Source: CAZPRY01 sp964589175
GTDB lineage: Bacteria; Fidelibacterota; UBA2242
Assembly: GCA_964589175.1 (NCBI GenBank)
Contig: CAZPRY010000026.1
Coordinates: 1 to 59,405, forward strand
Length of the DNA stretch: 59,405 nt
Direction of reading: 5' to 3'
A program made the translations under genes and the position numbers. The notes under the pieces were generated by a model that did no database searches, was not told the origin of the DNA, and worked only from the letters and a program-made list of their open reading frames with translations. This document shows positions 9,436-19,363 of this stretch, in pieces. Numbering within the stretch: the stretch's first letter is position 1; the number at the start of each line of letters is the position of its first letter.

Positions 9436-11670
9436 ATGGCCGTGAAAAAGATTGGGCTCATATTCGTCTTTCTAGGCTGCCTGACGCTGACGATAGAAAT
9501 TGTCAGGGCGGACGGACTGATATCCGCCGCCCAACTCGACAGCAGCTCGGATTATCTTGTCTATTACAGCTTTTTCGATGCCCAAAAAGTAATGCAGAGT
9601 CAATATTATGATCTGGTCATCCTGGATATCAGAAACGTTACCCCGGAACAGGTTATCGATATTCGCAACGGGTTTGATAATGTTTCAGGAACCGATGACG
9701 ATGTCCTGGTTTTGGGTTATCTGAGTATAGGGGAGCAGGACGGATCAACGATCCAGGGAGATGGAAGCGGACCGGTGTACTGGGATGGAGAGAGCATCGT
9801 TCACCAAAATAATGGTTACGCTTCCTTTTATCTGGACGATAAGGATAAAAACGGAATTCCCGATAAAGATGGTCTCTGGAACAGCTACTATGTCAATGCC
9901 GGAGATTCTGCCTGGTGGGAATATAACGATCCGCAAGCAGAAGATATTATTCACGTCTATCATTGTGACGGACTCTTTCTGGATCTGGTGGATACCAGCG
10001 GTCCAAATTCCTGGGGTTTGCCCTACGAGTGGACATCTCAGGGAATGATCGAATATATCGAATACCTCCGGGCAAGATTTCCCGATAAATATCTCCTGGC
10101 GAACAGAGGGCTGTTTTACCTGGAACCCGCCCTGCCTCATTTTCAATATGTTGACCGCTATCGTCAAAGTATTGATGGGTTAATGATAGAAAGCTATTAC
10201 ATCATCTGGGACTGGAACAAGTCGATCGGGATCTACCATACGTCATTTCCATATTTGTCTGAGCATTTTGCCCCACTGATCAATCAACAAGCAAAACAGA
10301 GTGATGGCTTTACGGTATTTATCCTGGATTATTTAAAATTAAACCAATCCGGTTATCATGATTTGCTTGGGGAAGCCGTCAACGCTGTAGAACGGGATCA
10401 GGGGTGGATCTTGACGATATCGACAATCTATCTGGATTCCATCCGCTGGGATGTCTACCACAATCATCTCGTGGATAACAATTCGCCCACATGGGCGGAT
10501 CAGGTCGGACTGTTGAAATGCAACTGGCTGGGCGATGACCTGGTGGTGTACTGGAATACCGCCATCGATCAGACGCCGCCGGTCCACTACCATCTGTACC
10601 TGAGTGAAGATGAAATTGACTTTTCCGCGCCGCCTCAATTCTATGATCTTGTCCCGCTGGATTCAGATGTTTCCGATTACCGATACGTCCTCACAGGACT
10701 CGATAAAAGCAAAACCTACCGACTCGCCCTGCGGTCTTCCGACAGCGCCGCTCTGTCACATACAGACCAGAATCGCAACGTCTTTGTGGTGGATTCCCTG
10801 TACAGCGGCGCTGTTATCATCGATGGCTACTTTGATGACTGGGGCACGTCCCACCAGGCGGATGTTTCAGGCGCTGGTATCGAGTCGGAAGGAGACAATA
10901 CAACATCGAAATCCTGTGATATCGTTGATGGTTGGGTCCAGGATAACGAAGAATTCTATTATTTTTCCTTTTCAACGGCCGGACCGATGGATATTTCGAA
11001 ATATTTCAATCATGTCCTGATTGATGAAGACAATGATTCTTCAAGCGGATTTCACTTTTCGGGAAGCTATAACGGAATTGATATCATGTACGAAAATGGG
11101 TATCTCCACAGATATTCGGGCAGCAACGGGGAATGGTCATGGCAGTACCTGGGCACCGTTGATCACAAGATCGGAATTGAGGATCCCAATCGGGTGGAAC
11201 TGGCGATCCCTAAATCGAGATTTACAGAAATGCCGACATATATCTCGTTTTTATTTCACATTGATGATGCCGACGTACAGTCAGCGGATGATTTTGCACC
11301 GAATAACTATAGGGAAAGCGCTTATTATTTCCCAAACCCTCCCAGTTCGATCACAGAATCGAAGCAGATGATGGTGGACGAGTTGCAGTTGACTCACAGA
11401 GCATATCCAAACCCTTTCAACTCTTCGATTACGTTTTCCGGGCAATTCAATCGATCCGTACCGGGTGACATTCTGATTAAAGTGTATGATCTTTCGGGGC
11501 GCCTGATCCATCGGCGAATTATCGTCAAAACGGGGGAATCTGATTTCAGATACTGTTGGACGGTTTCAGACCCAGATATAAAAAAGCTATCCAGCGGAAT
11601 CTATCTATTCCAGATAATCGAGAAGGAAAATCGAAAAATTGCCGACGGTAAAATTTTGTTTATGCAGTGA
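9436..11670 (+). CDS. GH114-like endo-alpha-1,4-polygalactosaminidase, T9SS cargo
   Basis: 744 residues. Signal peptide about 1-25; a TIM-barrel domain at about 30-320 with GH114 features (YDLVILDIRN, LGYLSIGEQD near 93, CDGLFLDLVD near 177, YLLANRG near 217, MIESYY). This family cleaves alpha-1,4-linked galactosamine polymers. Then an FN3-like segment, a CBM9/DW-type domain from about 455 (IDGYFDDW), and a T9SS type-A sorting domain from about 655 (AYPNPFNSS). It should act outside the cell or on its surface. No strong ribosome site precedes the ATG. Exact specificity needs biochemical proof, since GH114 also resembles the hydrolase part of PelA. Confidence 0.72.
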   Translation: MAVKKIGLIFVFLGCLTLTIEIVRADGLISAAQLDSSSDYLVYYSFFDAQKVMQSQYYDLVILDIRNVTPEQVIDIRNGFDNVSGTDDDVLVLGYLSIGEQDGSTIQGDGSGPVYWDGESIVHQNNGYASFYLDDKDKNGIPDKDGLWNSYYVNAGDSAWWEYNDPQAEDIIHVYHCDGLFLDLVDTSGPNSWGLPYEWTSQGMIEYIEYLRARFPDKYLLANRGLFYLEPALPHFQYVDRYRQSIDGLMIESYYIIWDWNKSIGIYHTSFPYLSEHFAPLINQQAKQSDGFTVFILDYLKLNQSGYHDLLGEAVNAVERDQGWILTISTIYLDSIRWDVYHNHLVDNNSPTWADQVGLLKCNWLGDDLVVYWNTAIDQTPPVHYHLYLSEDEIDFSAPPQFYDLVPLDSDVSDYRYVLTGLDKSKTYRLALRSSDSAALSHTDQNRNVFVVDSLYSGAVIIDGYFDDWGTSHQADVSGAGIESEGDNTTSKSCDIVDGWVQDNEEFYYFSFSTAGPMDISKYFNHVLIDEDNDSSSGFHFSGSYNGIDIMYENGYLHRYSGSNGEWSWQYLGTVDHKIGIEDPNRVELAIPKSRFTEMPTYISFLFHIDDADVQSADDFAPNNYRESAYYFPNPPSSITESKQMMVDELQLTHRAYPNPFNSSITFSGQFNRSVPGDILIKVYDLSGRLIHRRIIVKTGESDFRYCWTVSDPDIKKLSSGIYLFQIIEKENRKIADGKILFMQ

Positions 11671-11935
11671 ACGCGAAATGTACCGGAATGGAAGAATAGA
11701 GCGGATCTGTTCGTTCGAGACAATGGTTATGAAGCAGAGTGCAACCCAGCGCCAAATCGGTAGACTCGCGGCCGCGATGGCCGCTGCTACTTTTATGTAG
11801 ATGGTTTCGGTGAATGGCATAAGTCGTTCCGGGAGATGTACTTATCTCAAATAGAAAGAACCAGATAATTTTGATTAAACAGATGATAGTAAAATTGATA
11901 TATCGCTAAAATTGATAAGAAAGTTGGAGGAAATA
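11671..11935. other. Intergenic region with GC-rich palindrome
   Basis: No gene is supported. A short hairpin lies at 11768-11784 (gcggcc, loop gcgat, ggccgc), followed by a second small inverted repeat ctac/gtag at 11787-11800. The GC-rich palindrome stands out from the AT-rich end of the gap and may be a dispersed repeat. Confidence 0.35.
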
Positions 11936-13489
11936 ATGAGACATGATAAAAGCCCATTTGTTCAGTATACGTTGAGATTCGTCGTTCTACTCAATATTCT
12001 TCTACTCTTTTCGCCGGGCTATGCGGCTGATATTCCGTCTTCAAACATTCTCTTTCCCAAAGCATTTGCCGTTGCCATAGATGATATGGGATGGAATGAG
12101 GGGAGCAATTTATCTGAGTATGGTGACGGATTTCGGGTTGGAGTTAGACGCGACTTTGATATTCGTGATTACCGACCGATCGTTGAAGTCGGAGAGCAGG
12201 TTGGCGTCCGTTTCATGGGATTGTTTGTACTTGCCGAGATGGACCGTTTGAATGTCTGTGCAAAATACCCGACAACAACCATTCAGGGCGCCCAATTTGA
12301 TAATTCTGCGAATATTGATATGACCCAGATTGAATCCATGAACTATATCAAAGACAACGCCGCATTTCTTGAATTTGGCTTGCACGGGGTCGGACATGAA
12401 TTTTGGAAGGATGGAAAAACGACGCGGGCAGAATGGTATGACCTGGAAAATAATCAGCCCCGCGATGAGACCGTCATGCGTGGTCACATACAATGTTTCA
12501 AGGAAATAATGGCCCAATATGGCTGGACTCCGGAAAACGGACAATCCTTTCCGGAAAGTTATGTGCCGCCTTGCTATGCTTTTTACTGGAATCCCGAAGG
12601 GGAATACAGTACCTGTAAAATAATGCGCGATAATGGAGTGAAGTATACCAACACCCAATTTGATTACGTGACTGAACTGAATCCGCCCGAGGAATTTGGC
12701 GGTGGCTTTGATCATGGTATCTTGGTGATTAATCGCTTCCAATATGGCAATAACTGGTTTGAAATGGCAAAACTACCGACCGCGCCCGTAGAAGAATACG
12801 CAACGGATATTATTGAAACGCACTGGGCGAACTGGATGGCTACCGATGATTTTCTGCAACCGGCGCTAAACCAACGCTGGGTCGACTTTTTTACTAATAT
12901 CCAAACGCATCCGGATCATTATCTGGCCAAAAATACCGAACAGCTCTTTTCTCAATGGTTATATAAACGGTTTACTGATGTTTCTGAAGATGCCGATGGG
13001 CAGGTGAAAATCGACAACAGGAGAATGCCCGAAGAGGCTTATGAAAACGACTTGTTGGGAAATATGGTGCTCGCAGTTAAACTGCTGGATAGGCAACATG
13101 TGTCCGTAGCGACCATAAATGATCAGTCGATTCCGGCCTATTTCGAAGATTCGGGATACGGCTACATTTATCTCCCATCGCTGGAGAAAAAAAACTATAC
13201 CTTCAAATATAGTATCGGCAGTGAGATAATCGATAATACAGTCATTAATTCAGGGACTTATAATGTTTATACGATCCAGAAAAAGAGAGGTGACCTGGTG
13301 GTCGATTTAAAGATGTATGGTCATCAAATTGTTAAAATAAAATGTCAAAAACCGGTTTCGGTTAGCTCAGCCAATCCGAATTTGAAAATACTCAAAGAGC
13401 AGTATGATGCACAGGAAAAAACGCTCAGTTTATCCGTTGCCGGGTTGGATATGCAGGGGGAACGAGGAAAAATTGTCATCCGCTATTAA
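11936..13489 (+). CDS. Secreted NodB-fold polysaccharide deacetylase-like protein
   Basis: 517 residues from ATG 11936, chosen because GGAGG lies at 11926-11930; a TTG frame opening at 11912 would include that site. A signal peptide ends near GYAAD. The fold signatures fit a distant NodB deacetylase: AIDDMGW near residue 48 (motif 1 aspartates), HGVGH near 150 (the HxxxH metal motif), PPCYAFYWNPEG near 205, and a late ETHWANW. The C-terminal about 150 residues are beta-rich and may bind substrate. Placed directly after the GH114 gene, it could deacetylate N-acetylgalactosamine units, as in PelA, where a deacetylase and a GH114-like domain are fused. Activity is inferred. Confidence 0.6.
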   Translation: MRHDKSPFVQYTLRFVVLLNILLLFSPGYAADIPSSNILFPKAFAVAIDDMGWNEGSNLSEYGDGFRVGVRRDFDIRDYRPIVEVGEQVGVRFMGLFVLAEMDRLNVCAKYPTTTIQGAQFDNSANIDMTQIESMNYIKDNAAFLEFGLHGVGHEFWKDGKTTRAEWYDLENNQPRDETVMRGHIQCFKEIMAQYGWTPENGQSFPESYVPPCYAFYWNPEGEYSTCKIMRDNGVKYTNTQFDYVTELNPPEEFGGGFDHGILVINRFQYGNNWFEMAKLPTAPVEEYATDIIETHWANWMATDDFLQPALNQRWVDFFTNIQTHPDHYLAKNTEQLFSQWLYKRFTDVSEDADGQVKIDNRRMPEEAYENDLLGNMVLAVKLLDRQHVSVATINDQSIPAYFEDSGYGYIYLPSLEKKNYTFKYSIGSEIIDNTVINSGTYNVYTIQKKRGDLVVDLKMYGHQIVKIKCQKPVSVSSANPNLKILKEQYDAQEKTLSLSVAGLDMQGERGKIVIRY

Positions 13490-13650
13490 ATCCTGGTGAT
13501 GGAATGAAAAGCACGGCGCAAGCAGATATAAGAAGCCCGCAATGATTGGACACACCGGTATTGGAAAAATTGGACTCACGGCTACGATCTGCTGAGACAA
13601 AATGTAAATGGGGAAGCAAAATGAATGCGACGAATCAATTGGAGGAAAAA

Positions 13651-15735
13651 ATGAATATATCGGTACATCGGATATCATGTTTGGTGCTGGCACTTGCTGC
13701 GATGCTGCTCTTCTGTTCCTGCAATTCAGACCGCTCGGATACGATAATCGTGAAAGGTGGCCAGATCGACCTCGAATTCGATATGCTTTTAAACAGCCGG
13801 GTTGTTTCAAAACTCGATGGGAATAAGGTCGCCCTTGGGGCCTTCAATCCATCCGAATCGATTCGAATAGATGGTGAAACATATCAAGATTTCAAATTTG
13901 ATAAAAAGTCGGTTTCATTGCTGAAAGATGACATTGGCAAAGGCAAAATATATCAGTTGTCCGGCCAATCGGAAGCTTTGAAGAAAGAGCTCACGATATC
14001 CAGCTACCGGGACTTCCCGAGCATGCTCTTTTTGGAAGTGACTTACACCAATATCGGTGAAAAGGAACTGATGGTCGACGGGTGGACGAACAACTGTTAT
14101 TCAATAAAGAGTGCCGGCGGAAGCGGTGCTCAGCCAGCCTTCTGGTCTTTCCAGCCTGGGTCCTATGGCTGGGACAACGATTGGATTCAGCCCCTGGCGA
14201 AAGGATTTGAACGGGAAAATTACCTGGGTATGAATCACATTGACTACGGTGGCGGAACGCCGGTCGTCGATATCTGGCGGCAAGACGTCGGATTAGCGGT
14301 TGGTCATGTTGAGATGGTCCCCAAACTGGTATCCTTGCCTGTGACGATGGAGACGGAGAGTGCGGTTGAACTGGCCGTTGATTATCAAAATCCGCAGGTC
14401 TTAAAACCGGGTAAAAGCCTTGCGACATTTAAGACGTTCGTCTCTGTCCATAAGGGTGACCACTTCAGGACATTGTCCGAATACAGAAAATTTATGGAAC
14501 GTCAGGGGATCGAGTTTAGAGAAGCACCGGAAGGAGCCTATGAGACGATCTGGTGCGGCTGGGGATTTGAAAAGAATTTCACGATGGAGGAGTTCTATGG
14601 CGCGATTCCGATGGTGAGACAGCTGGGAATTGACTGGGTCGTGCTGGATTATGGTTGGGACACGGGTGTCGGCGACTATTACCTGCCAGAAGACAAATTC
14701 CCGAATGGCGAAGATGATATGCGGAAGGTCGTGAATGATATTCATGAAGCAGGTGCCAAGGCAAAATTGTGGTGGATGCCCTTGTCTGTGCTGCCGCAGA
14801 CGGATTTGTATCGGGATCACCCGGAGTACCTCTTGTTGAATGAGAGCCTTGAGCCCATTGTCATCGAATTCTGGAAATCCTATTTTCTCTGTCCGTCATC
14901 GGAAGAAGTGCGGAAACTGACTGTTGATTTTGTTAAAAAAGCAATCGGAGAATGGGGCTGGGATGGTTTAAAAATCGATGGTAATAACCTGAATACTGTA
15001 CCCCGCTGCTACAATCCCGCCCACAATCACGCAGTTCCCGAAGAATCCGTCGAGAGCTTACCCTCGCTTTTTAAAGATATTTACGAAACCGCCTTGCGTA
15101 TTAATCCCGATGCCGTGATTGAGATCTGTCCCTGCGGCACCAATCAGTCATTTTTTATTTTACCCTATATGAACCAGACAGTTGCCTCTGATCCGCACAG
15201 CTCATGGCATATTCGCATCAAAGGGAAAACCCTCAAAGCCTTAACCGGTACAAAATCGGTATTCTACGGAGATCATGTTGAATTAAGTGATGAGCGTTGT
15301 GATTTTGCTTCAACCGTTGGCATTGGCGGTGTCCCCGGAACCAAATTCACCTGGCCTGTAGGTGCGCATGACAATAAGGAAACCGGTGACATTGCCCTGA
15401 CTCCCGAGAAAGAAAAAGTGTGGGCAAAATGGATTAACATTTATAAAGATAAAATGCTTTCGAAGGGTTTGTATCGGGGAGACCTTTATGATATTGGCTA
15501 CGACCGTCCAGAAGCTCATGCCGTTCAGAAAGACGGAACCATGTATTATGCGTTTTATGCTCCATCCTATGATGGAGACGTTGAATTAAGAGGATTGGAA
15601 AAAGGTATCTATTCTGTAATGGACTATGAAAATGATCGGGACCTTGGGACTGTATCCGGTCCAACCGGTAAACTTAAGGTCTCCTTTACGACTCATCTGT
15701 TGGTGGAAGTGAAATCTTTGGATAAATCAGAGTAA
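13651..15735 (+). CDS. GH36-like alpha-galactosidase (melibiase) lipoprotein
   Basis: 694 residues from ATG 13651, which has GGAGG at 13641-13645; earlier in-frame starts at 13546 and 13621 lack this. The leader ends LLFCSC, so Cys24 is a likely lipidation site. A beta-sandwich N-terminal domain is followed by a TIM barrel with VVLDYGWD (near 330), KAKLWWMPL, GLKIDGN (near 438, the likely nucleophile Asp) and SDPHSSWHIR (near 511, the likely acid/base region), then a small beta domain. GH36 enzymes remove alpha-galactose or alpha-GalNAc. It would act in the periplasm or on the outer membrane on oligosaccharides from the GH114/deacetylase steps. Confidence 0.78.
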   Translation: MNISVHRISCLVLALAAMLLFCSCNSDRSDTIIVKGGQIDLEFDMLLNSRVVSKLDGNKVALGAFNPSESIRIDGETYQDFKFDKKSVSLLKDDIGKGKIYQLSGQSEALKKELTISSYRDFPSMLFLEVTYTNIGEKELMVDGWTNNCYSIKSAGGSGAQPAFWSFQPGSYGWDNDWIQPLAKGFERENYLGMNHIDYGGGTPVVDIWRQDVGLAVGHVEMVPKLVSLPVTMETESAVELAVDYQNPQVLKPGKSLATFKTFVSVHKGDHFRTLSEYRKFMERQGIEFREAPEGAYETIWCGWGFEKNFTMEEFYGAIPMVRQLGIDWVVLDYGWDTGVGDYYLPEDKFPNGEDDMRKVVNDIHEAGAKAKLWWMPLSVLPQTDLYRDHPEYLLLNESLEPIVIEFWKSYFLCPSSEEVRKLTVDFVKKAIGEWGWDGLKIDGNNLNTVPRCYNPAHNHAVPEESVESLPSLFKDIYETALRINPDAVIEICPCGTNQSFFILPYMNQTVASDPHSSWHIRIKGKTLKALTGTKSVFYGDHVELSDERCDFASTVGIGGVPGTKFTWPVGAHDNKETGDIALTPEKEKVWAKWINIYKDKMLSKGLYRGDLYDIGYDRPEAHAVQKDGTMYYAFYAPSYDGDVELRGLEKGIYSVMDYENDRDLGTVSGPTGKLKVSFTTHLLVEVKSLDKSE

Positions 15736-15769
15736 ATACTGTAATAATTATTATTTAGGAATAAATGGA

Positions 15770-16645
15770 ATGAAAATTAAATCCTGGCTGATGTATGCAA
15801 TGACGACGACCATTTTATGGGGTATCTGGGGTGCGTTTATCGAAATACCTGAAAAAGCGGGATTTCCGGCGACTCTCGGTTACTCGGTTTGGGCGTTGGC
15901 AATGATCCCGGTGGCGCTCATCGCTTTAATGCGTGTTAATTGGAAATTAGATGGTGATTGGCGGTCGATTATTTATGGCGTCAGTGCCGGCTTATTGGGT
16001 TGCGGCGGTCAGATGATCCTGTTTCAATGTTTACGAATGGGACCGGCGTATATCATTTTTCCGATTATCTCACTGTATCCTGTCGTTACCATTGTTCTAT
16101 CGTTAGCGATCTTGAAAGAGAAGGCCAATGGAAGGTCCTGGATGGGAATCATTCTGGCGCTTGTCGCAATTGGGATGCTTTCCTACCAGCCGCATGGAAA
16201 CTCTGTCGTTCACGGCTACCTGTGGTTCGTCCTGGCGATGATTGTATTCATAATGTGGGGATTGCAGGCATTTATCATGAAATATGCGGGTGGTAACGAA
16301 AATGCTGATAGTATGAAGGCAGAAAGCATAACCTTCTATCTGATGATCAGCGCGATTGTGCTGATTCCCATTGCATTGTATCTGACCGATTTCTCACAAA
16401 CGATAAACTGGGGTCTAAAAGGACTATGGGCTGCCGGACTGGTTCAGTCATTAAATGCCGTCGGTTTTCTGTTTTTTGCCTATGCGATTCGTTATGGCAA
16501 AGCCATTATTGTCGTACCGATGATGGCCTTAGCGCCGGTCGTTACTGTCATAATCTCGCTTATTCTGTATTCGGTTGTTCCCCATCCGATTATCATTGGC
16601 GGAATGATATTCGCCTTTGTATCGATATATCTGCTGGCGGATTAG
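15770..16645 (+). CDS. DMT/EamA-superfamily inner membrane transporter
   Basis: 291 residues made of about ten hydrophobic helices in two repeats (ILWGIWGAF at the start; FFAYAIRYGKAIIVVPMMALAPVVT and a matching helix pair at the end), as in EamA/RhaT-like drug/metabolite transporters. It starts 34 bp after the alpha-galactosidase and ends 30 bp before the AraD-family gene, so it is probably the uptake system for the released monosaccharide. Substrate is inferred from context only. Confidence 0.75.
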   Translation: MKIKSWLMYAMTTTILWGIWGAFIEIPEKAGFPATLGYSVWALAMIPVALIALMRVNWKLDGDWRSIIYGVSAGLLGCGGQMILFQCLRMGPAYIIFPIISLYPVVTIVLSLAILKEKANGRSWMGIILALVAIGMLSYQPHGNSVVHGYLWFVLAMIVFIMWGLQAFIMKYAGGNENADSMKAESITFYLMISAIVLIPIALYLTDFSQTINWGLKGLWAAGLVQSLNAVGFLFFAYAIRYGKAIIVVPMMALAPVVTVIISLILYSVVPHPIIIGGMIFAFVSIYLLAD

Positions 16646-16675
16646 CCCGTCCGGAGAATTGAGGTTAATAGATTT

Positions 16676-17383
16676 ATGAAGGCATTACAAGATTTAAAAG
16701 AGCAGGTCTGTAACTGTAATTTAGACCTTTATAATAAAGGTCTTGTTATCCAGACATTTGGAAATGTAAGCGGCATTGACCGCCAGCGGGGAATTATTGC
16801 TATCAAACCCAGTGGCATAAAATACCAGAACCTGACGCCGGACAATATGGTCTTGGTCGATCTGGATAATCATATAATTAATAACGAGTACAATCCATCT
16901 TCAGATACAAAAACACACCTTGAACTCTATAAGGCATTTCCAAATATCGGTGGTGTTGCTCATACCCATTCACCCTTTGCGACAGCATGGGCGCAAGCCC
17001 GACGTCCGATTCCCTGTCTGGGGACCACCCACGCAGATTACAGCGCTGGGGAAATACCCTGTACTGAAGACCTCTCCGATAGTCAAATTGGGGGAGATTA
17101 TGAAACCGAAACAGGAAAACAAATTAGTAAAAGGTTTTCAAATCTATCAGCCGATGAACTGGGAATGGTCCTGGTCTCTTGTCACGGACCGTTCACCTGG
17201 GGTAAACATCCAATCGATGCTGTTAATAATTCAGTCATTCTGGAAGAAATTTCAAAAATCAGTTTCTACACAGTTTTACTCAATCCGAAAATAAATGAAA
17301 TACAAAAACCACTTATTGACAAACACTTTAATCGAAAACATGGAAAAGGATCATATTATGGACAAAAGAAATACGGATGTTGA
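16676..17383 (+). CDS. L-ribulose-5-phosphate 4-epimerase family (class II aldolase/AraD)
   Basis: 235 residues, the normal length of AraD. The class II aldolase fold motifs are intact: GNVSGIDR, IKPSGI, SSDTKTH, zinc ligands in HTHSPF (His95 and His97) and LVSCHGPFTWG. The epimerase-type Asp in TTHADY and the C-terminal SYYGQ tyrosine are also present, favouring true 4-epimerase chemistry over FucA-type cleavage. Expected reaction: L-ribulose 5-phosphate to D-xylulose 5-phosphate; a related phosphosugar is possible. It overlaps the next gene by 26 bp, so the two are translationally linked. In this locus, where no arabinose kinase or isomerase is seen, its real substrate is uncertain. Confidence 0.82.
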   Translation: MKALQDLKEQVCNCNLDLYNKGLVIQTFGNVSGIDRQRGIIAIKPSGIKYQNLTPDNMVLVDLDNHIINNEYNPSSDTKTHLELYKAFPNIGGVAHTHSPFATAWAQARRPIPCLGTTHADYSAGEIPCTEDLSDSQIGGDYETETGKQISKRFSNLSADELGMVLVSCHGPFTWGKHPIDAVNNSVILEEISKISFYTVLLNPKINEIQKPLIDKHFNRKHGKGSYYGQKKYGC

Positions 17384-18287
17384 TATACAACATGTGATTA
17401 CGCAGAAAATGTTATATTCCTGGTGTAAAATTCAATATACTGAACTTGTTAATCATAAAAATTTAAAAATACCCTTCAGGCTCTGTCAGGACTCGGCTGA
17501 AATGGGACAAATAATGGCAAGGGAGCTTGTCGATCTAATTAGTGAGAATAATTGCATTGAAATTGGCACACGTGCCATTATCCCATGTGGACCCAACTGC
17601 TGGTATGACTCGTTTACGAATTTGGTAAATACCGAAAAAGTTAGCCTGAAAAATCTTGAAGTTTTTCATATGGATGAATGCCTGGATTGGCAAGGTTGTG
17701 AATTACCGAGAAATCACCCATACAGTTTTCGAGGATTTATGGAGAAAAATTTCTATAATCCCATATTACCAGAATTAGCAGTACCAGTAGAGAATCGTAA
17801 TTGGCTGAACACAGGGGAAATAAATGAGATTAAGGAAAAAATTGAACAAAAACCTATTGATATTACATTAGGCGGGTGGGGGCAAGACGGTCATATTGCT
17901 TATAATCAAGCAAGAAGACATCCCTTTAGTCATTTAACCATAGATGAAATCCGGAACTCAACCATCAGACTCCAGGAAAATAATATCGATACGATTATTG
18001 CGCTGGCGCAGCGCACCTTTGGGGCGGCTTATCAATATGTTCCACCAATGTCAATTACCCTCGGCATTAAAGAATGTTTATCGGCAAAAAAAGTCCGACT
18101 GTTCAGTGATACCGGTTCCTGGAAACAGACCGCCCTTCGGGTGGCGCTTTTTGGGCCGATTACGCCGGAATATCCAATTACCTTGCTACAGGAACACCCT
18201 GATGCACTGCTTACGGCCACAATTTCTACAGCTATTCATCCGATAAGCGAGCATCCGGAATGGGATTTAGGTTGTGAGACTGAATGA
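17358..18287 (+). CDS. Glucosamine/galactosamine-6-phosphate deaminase (NagB) family protein
   Basis: 309 residues from ATG 17358, preceded by AAAAGGA at 17344-17350; an upstream GTG/ATG-type opening at 17295 would overlap araD by 89 bp. NagB-family active-site motifs are present: FHMDECLDW near 103 (general-base Asp region) and GGWGQDGHIAYNQ near 173 (matching the GxGxDGHIAFN loop). The family converts an amino-sugar 6-phosphate to a ketose 6-phosphate plus ammonia, or acts as a related isomerase/lactonase. It is longer than NagB and has a Cys-rich N-terminal part. Galactosamine-6-phosphate is the attractive substrate given the GH114 gene upstream, but this is inference. Confidence 0.72.
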   Translation: MDKRNTDVDIQHVITQKMLYSWCKIQYTELVNHKNLKIPFRLCQDSAEMGQIMARELVDLISENNCIEIGTRAIIPCGPNCWYDSFTNLVNTEKVSLKNLEVFHMDECLDWQGCELPRNHPYSFRGFMEKNFYNPILPELAVPVENRNWLNTGEINEIKEKIEQKPIDITLGGWGQDGHIAYNQARRHPFSHLTIDEIRNSTIRLQENNIDTIIALAQRTFGAAYQYVPPMSITLGIKECLSAKKVRLFSDTGSWKQTALRVALFGPITPEYPITLLQEHPDALLTATISTAIHPISEHPEWDLGCETE

Positions 18288-18319
18288 CTTGTTGATTATA
18301 AAATAACCGGAGACAATTA

Positions 18320-19360
18320 ATGAGAGCATTAAAGATAACATCGAATAGTAAACGCTATCAAGCAATGATTGGGACCGGCGGTATCGGATCGGGCATGTTT
18401 TTTCGTCTCAATGGAGACCACACGCTCGGCAGAGAAGAGAGTCGGAGCGGATACTTTCTGGACAGAAAAGATTATTGCAAACTTCATATTATTTCGTACT
18501 ATGTCAAAGCGCTTCTCGGCGCCGATTTTGAAGTCATTCTGCTCGGGAAAGTCGGGGATGATACTTTCGGTAATAAACTGCTGAACGATCTTAGGGACAT
18601 TGGATTTTCGATGGATTACATTGAGAGTTCACCGAAAAGTCAGACCCTGTTTTCCTACTGTTTTATTTATCCCGATGGAAGTGGCGGTAATCTGACCACT
18701 TGTGATTCCGCTTGTTCTGAAGTAGATCCTGAATTTATTCGGAAATCGGAAAAAGAATTTGCTAAACACGCGGGTAATGGAATTGCCCTCGCGGCACCTG
18801 AAGTACCACTGGCAGCACGTGAGGAAATTCTCGAATTGGGCACTAAATACAATTTTTACACAGCGGCTTCGTTTACTTCCGAAGAGCTGCAAACAGTCTC
18901 TCCGGATATCTTTAAGAAGATAAACCTGCTGGCAGTCAATCTTGATGAAGCGGCGGCGCTGGTCGGAAAGCGATGCGATGAAAATGATACCCGGCAGATT
19001 ATTGATACCACGGTTAAAATGCTGACCGAAATCAATCCGACTATTACTATTTCGATAACGGAAGGTAAGAAGGGCAGCTGGATATGGGACGGAAATTCTC
19101 TGACACATTTACCCGTCTATAATGTGAATGTAGTGAATACAGCGGGAGCCGGGGACGCCCACTTGAGTGGATTACTGGTGGGTCTGACAGCCGGTCTTTC
19201 TTTAAAAGAGGCCCATCAATTAGCGAACCTGGTGAGTGGTTGTTCTGTTGAGTCGGAACATACGATCAACACGGATATTACCCGGGATGTATTGCGGGAG
19301 TTGGATGATAAAAACGGGAACAAGTTAAGTGAAAATATACATAGTTTATTGGAGGATTAA
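18320..19360 (+). CDS. PfkB-family carbohydrate kinase
   Basis: 346 residues. Both PfkB signatures are visible: a glycine-rich N-terminal segment (GTGGIGSGMFFRLNGD) with LLGKVGDDTFGN, and the C-terminal NTAGAGDAHLSG near residue 272 whose Asp is the catalytic base. Members phosphorylate sugars or sugar phosphates (ribokinase, fructose-1-phosphate and tagatose-6-phosphate kinases). GGAG lies shortly before the ATG. It starts 32 bp after the NagB-family gene and ends 3 bp before a small gene. Tagatose-6-phosphate kinase activity would fit a galactosamine pathway; specificity cannot be read from sequence. Confidence 0.8.
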   Translation: MRALKITSNSKRYQAMIGTGGIGSGMFFRLNGDHTLGREESRSGYFLDRKDYCKLHIISYYVKALLGADFEVILLGKVGDDTFGNKLLNDLRDIGFSMDYIESSPKSQTLFSYCFIYPDGSGGNLTTCDSACSEVDPEFIRKSEKEFAKHAGNGIALAAPEVPLAAREEILELGTKYNFYTAASFTSEELQTVSPDIFKKINLLAVNLDEAAALVGKRCDENDTRQIIDTTVKMLTEINPTITISITEGKKGSWIWDGNSLTHLPVYNVNVVNTAGAGDAHLSGLLVGLTAGLSLKEAHQLANLVSGCSVESEHTINTDITRDVLRELDDKNGNKLSENIHSLLED

Positions 19361-19363
19361 TCA

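Noticed and set aside
11912..11935. Upstream TTG start for the deacetylase-like gene
   Set aside because: GGAGG at 11926-11930 would be inside the coding region; ATG 11936 has correct spacing and starts the signal peptide.
17295..17357. Earlier start of the NagB-family gene inside araD
   Set aside because: Would overlap araD by 89 bp and lacks a ribosome site; ATG 17358 has AAAAGGA at a good distance.
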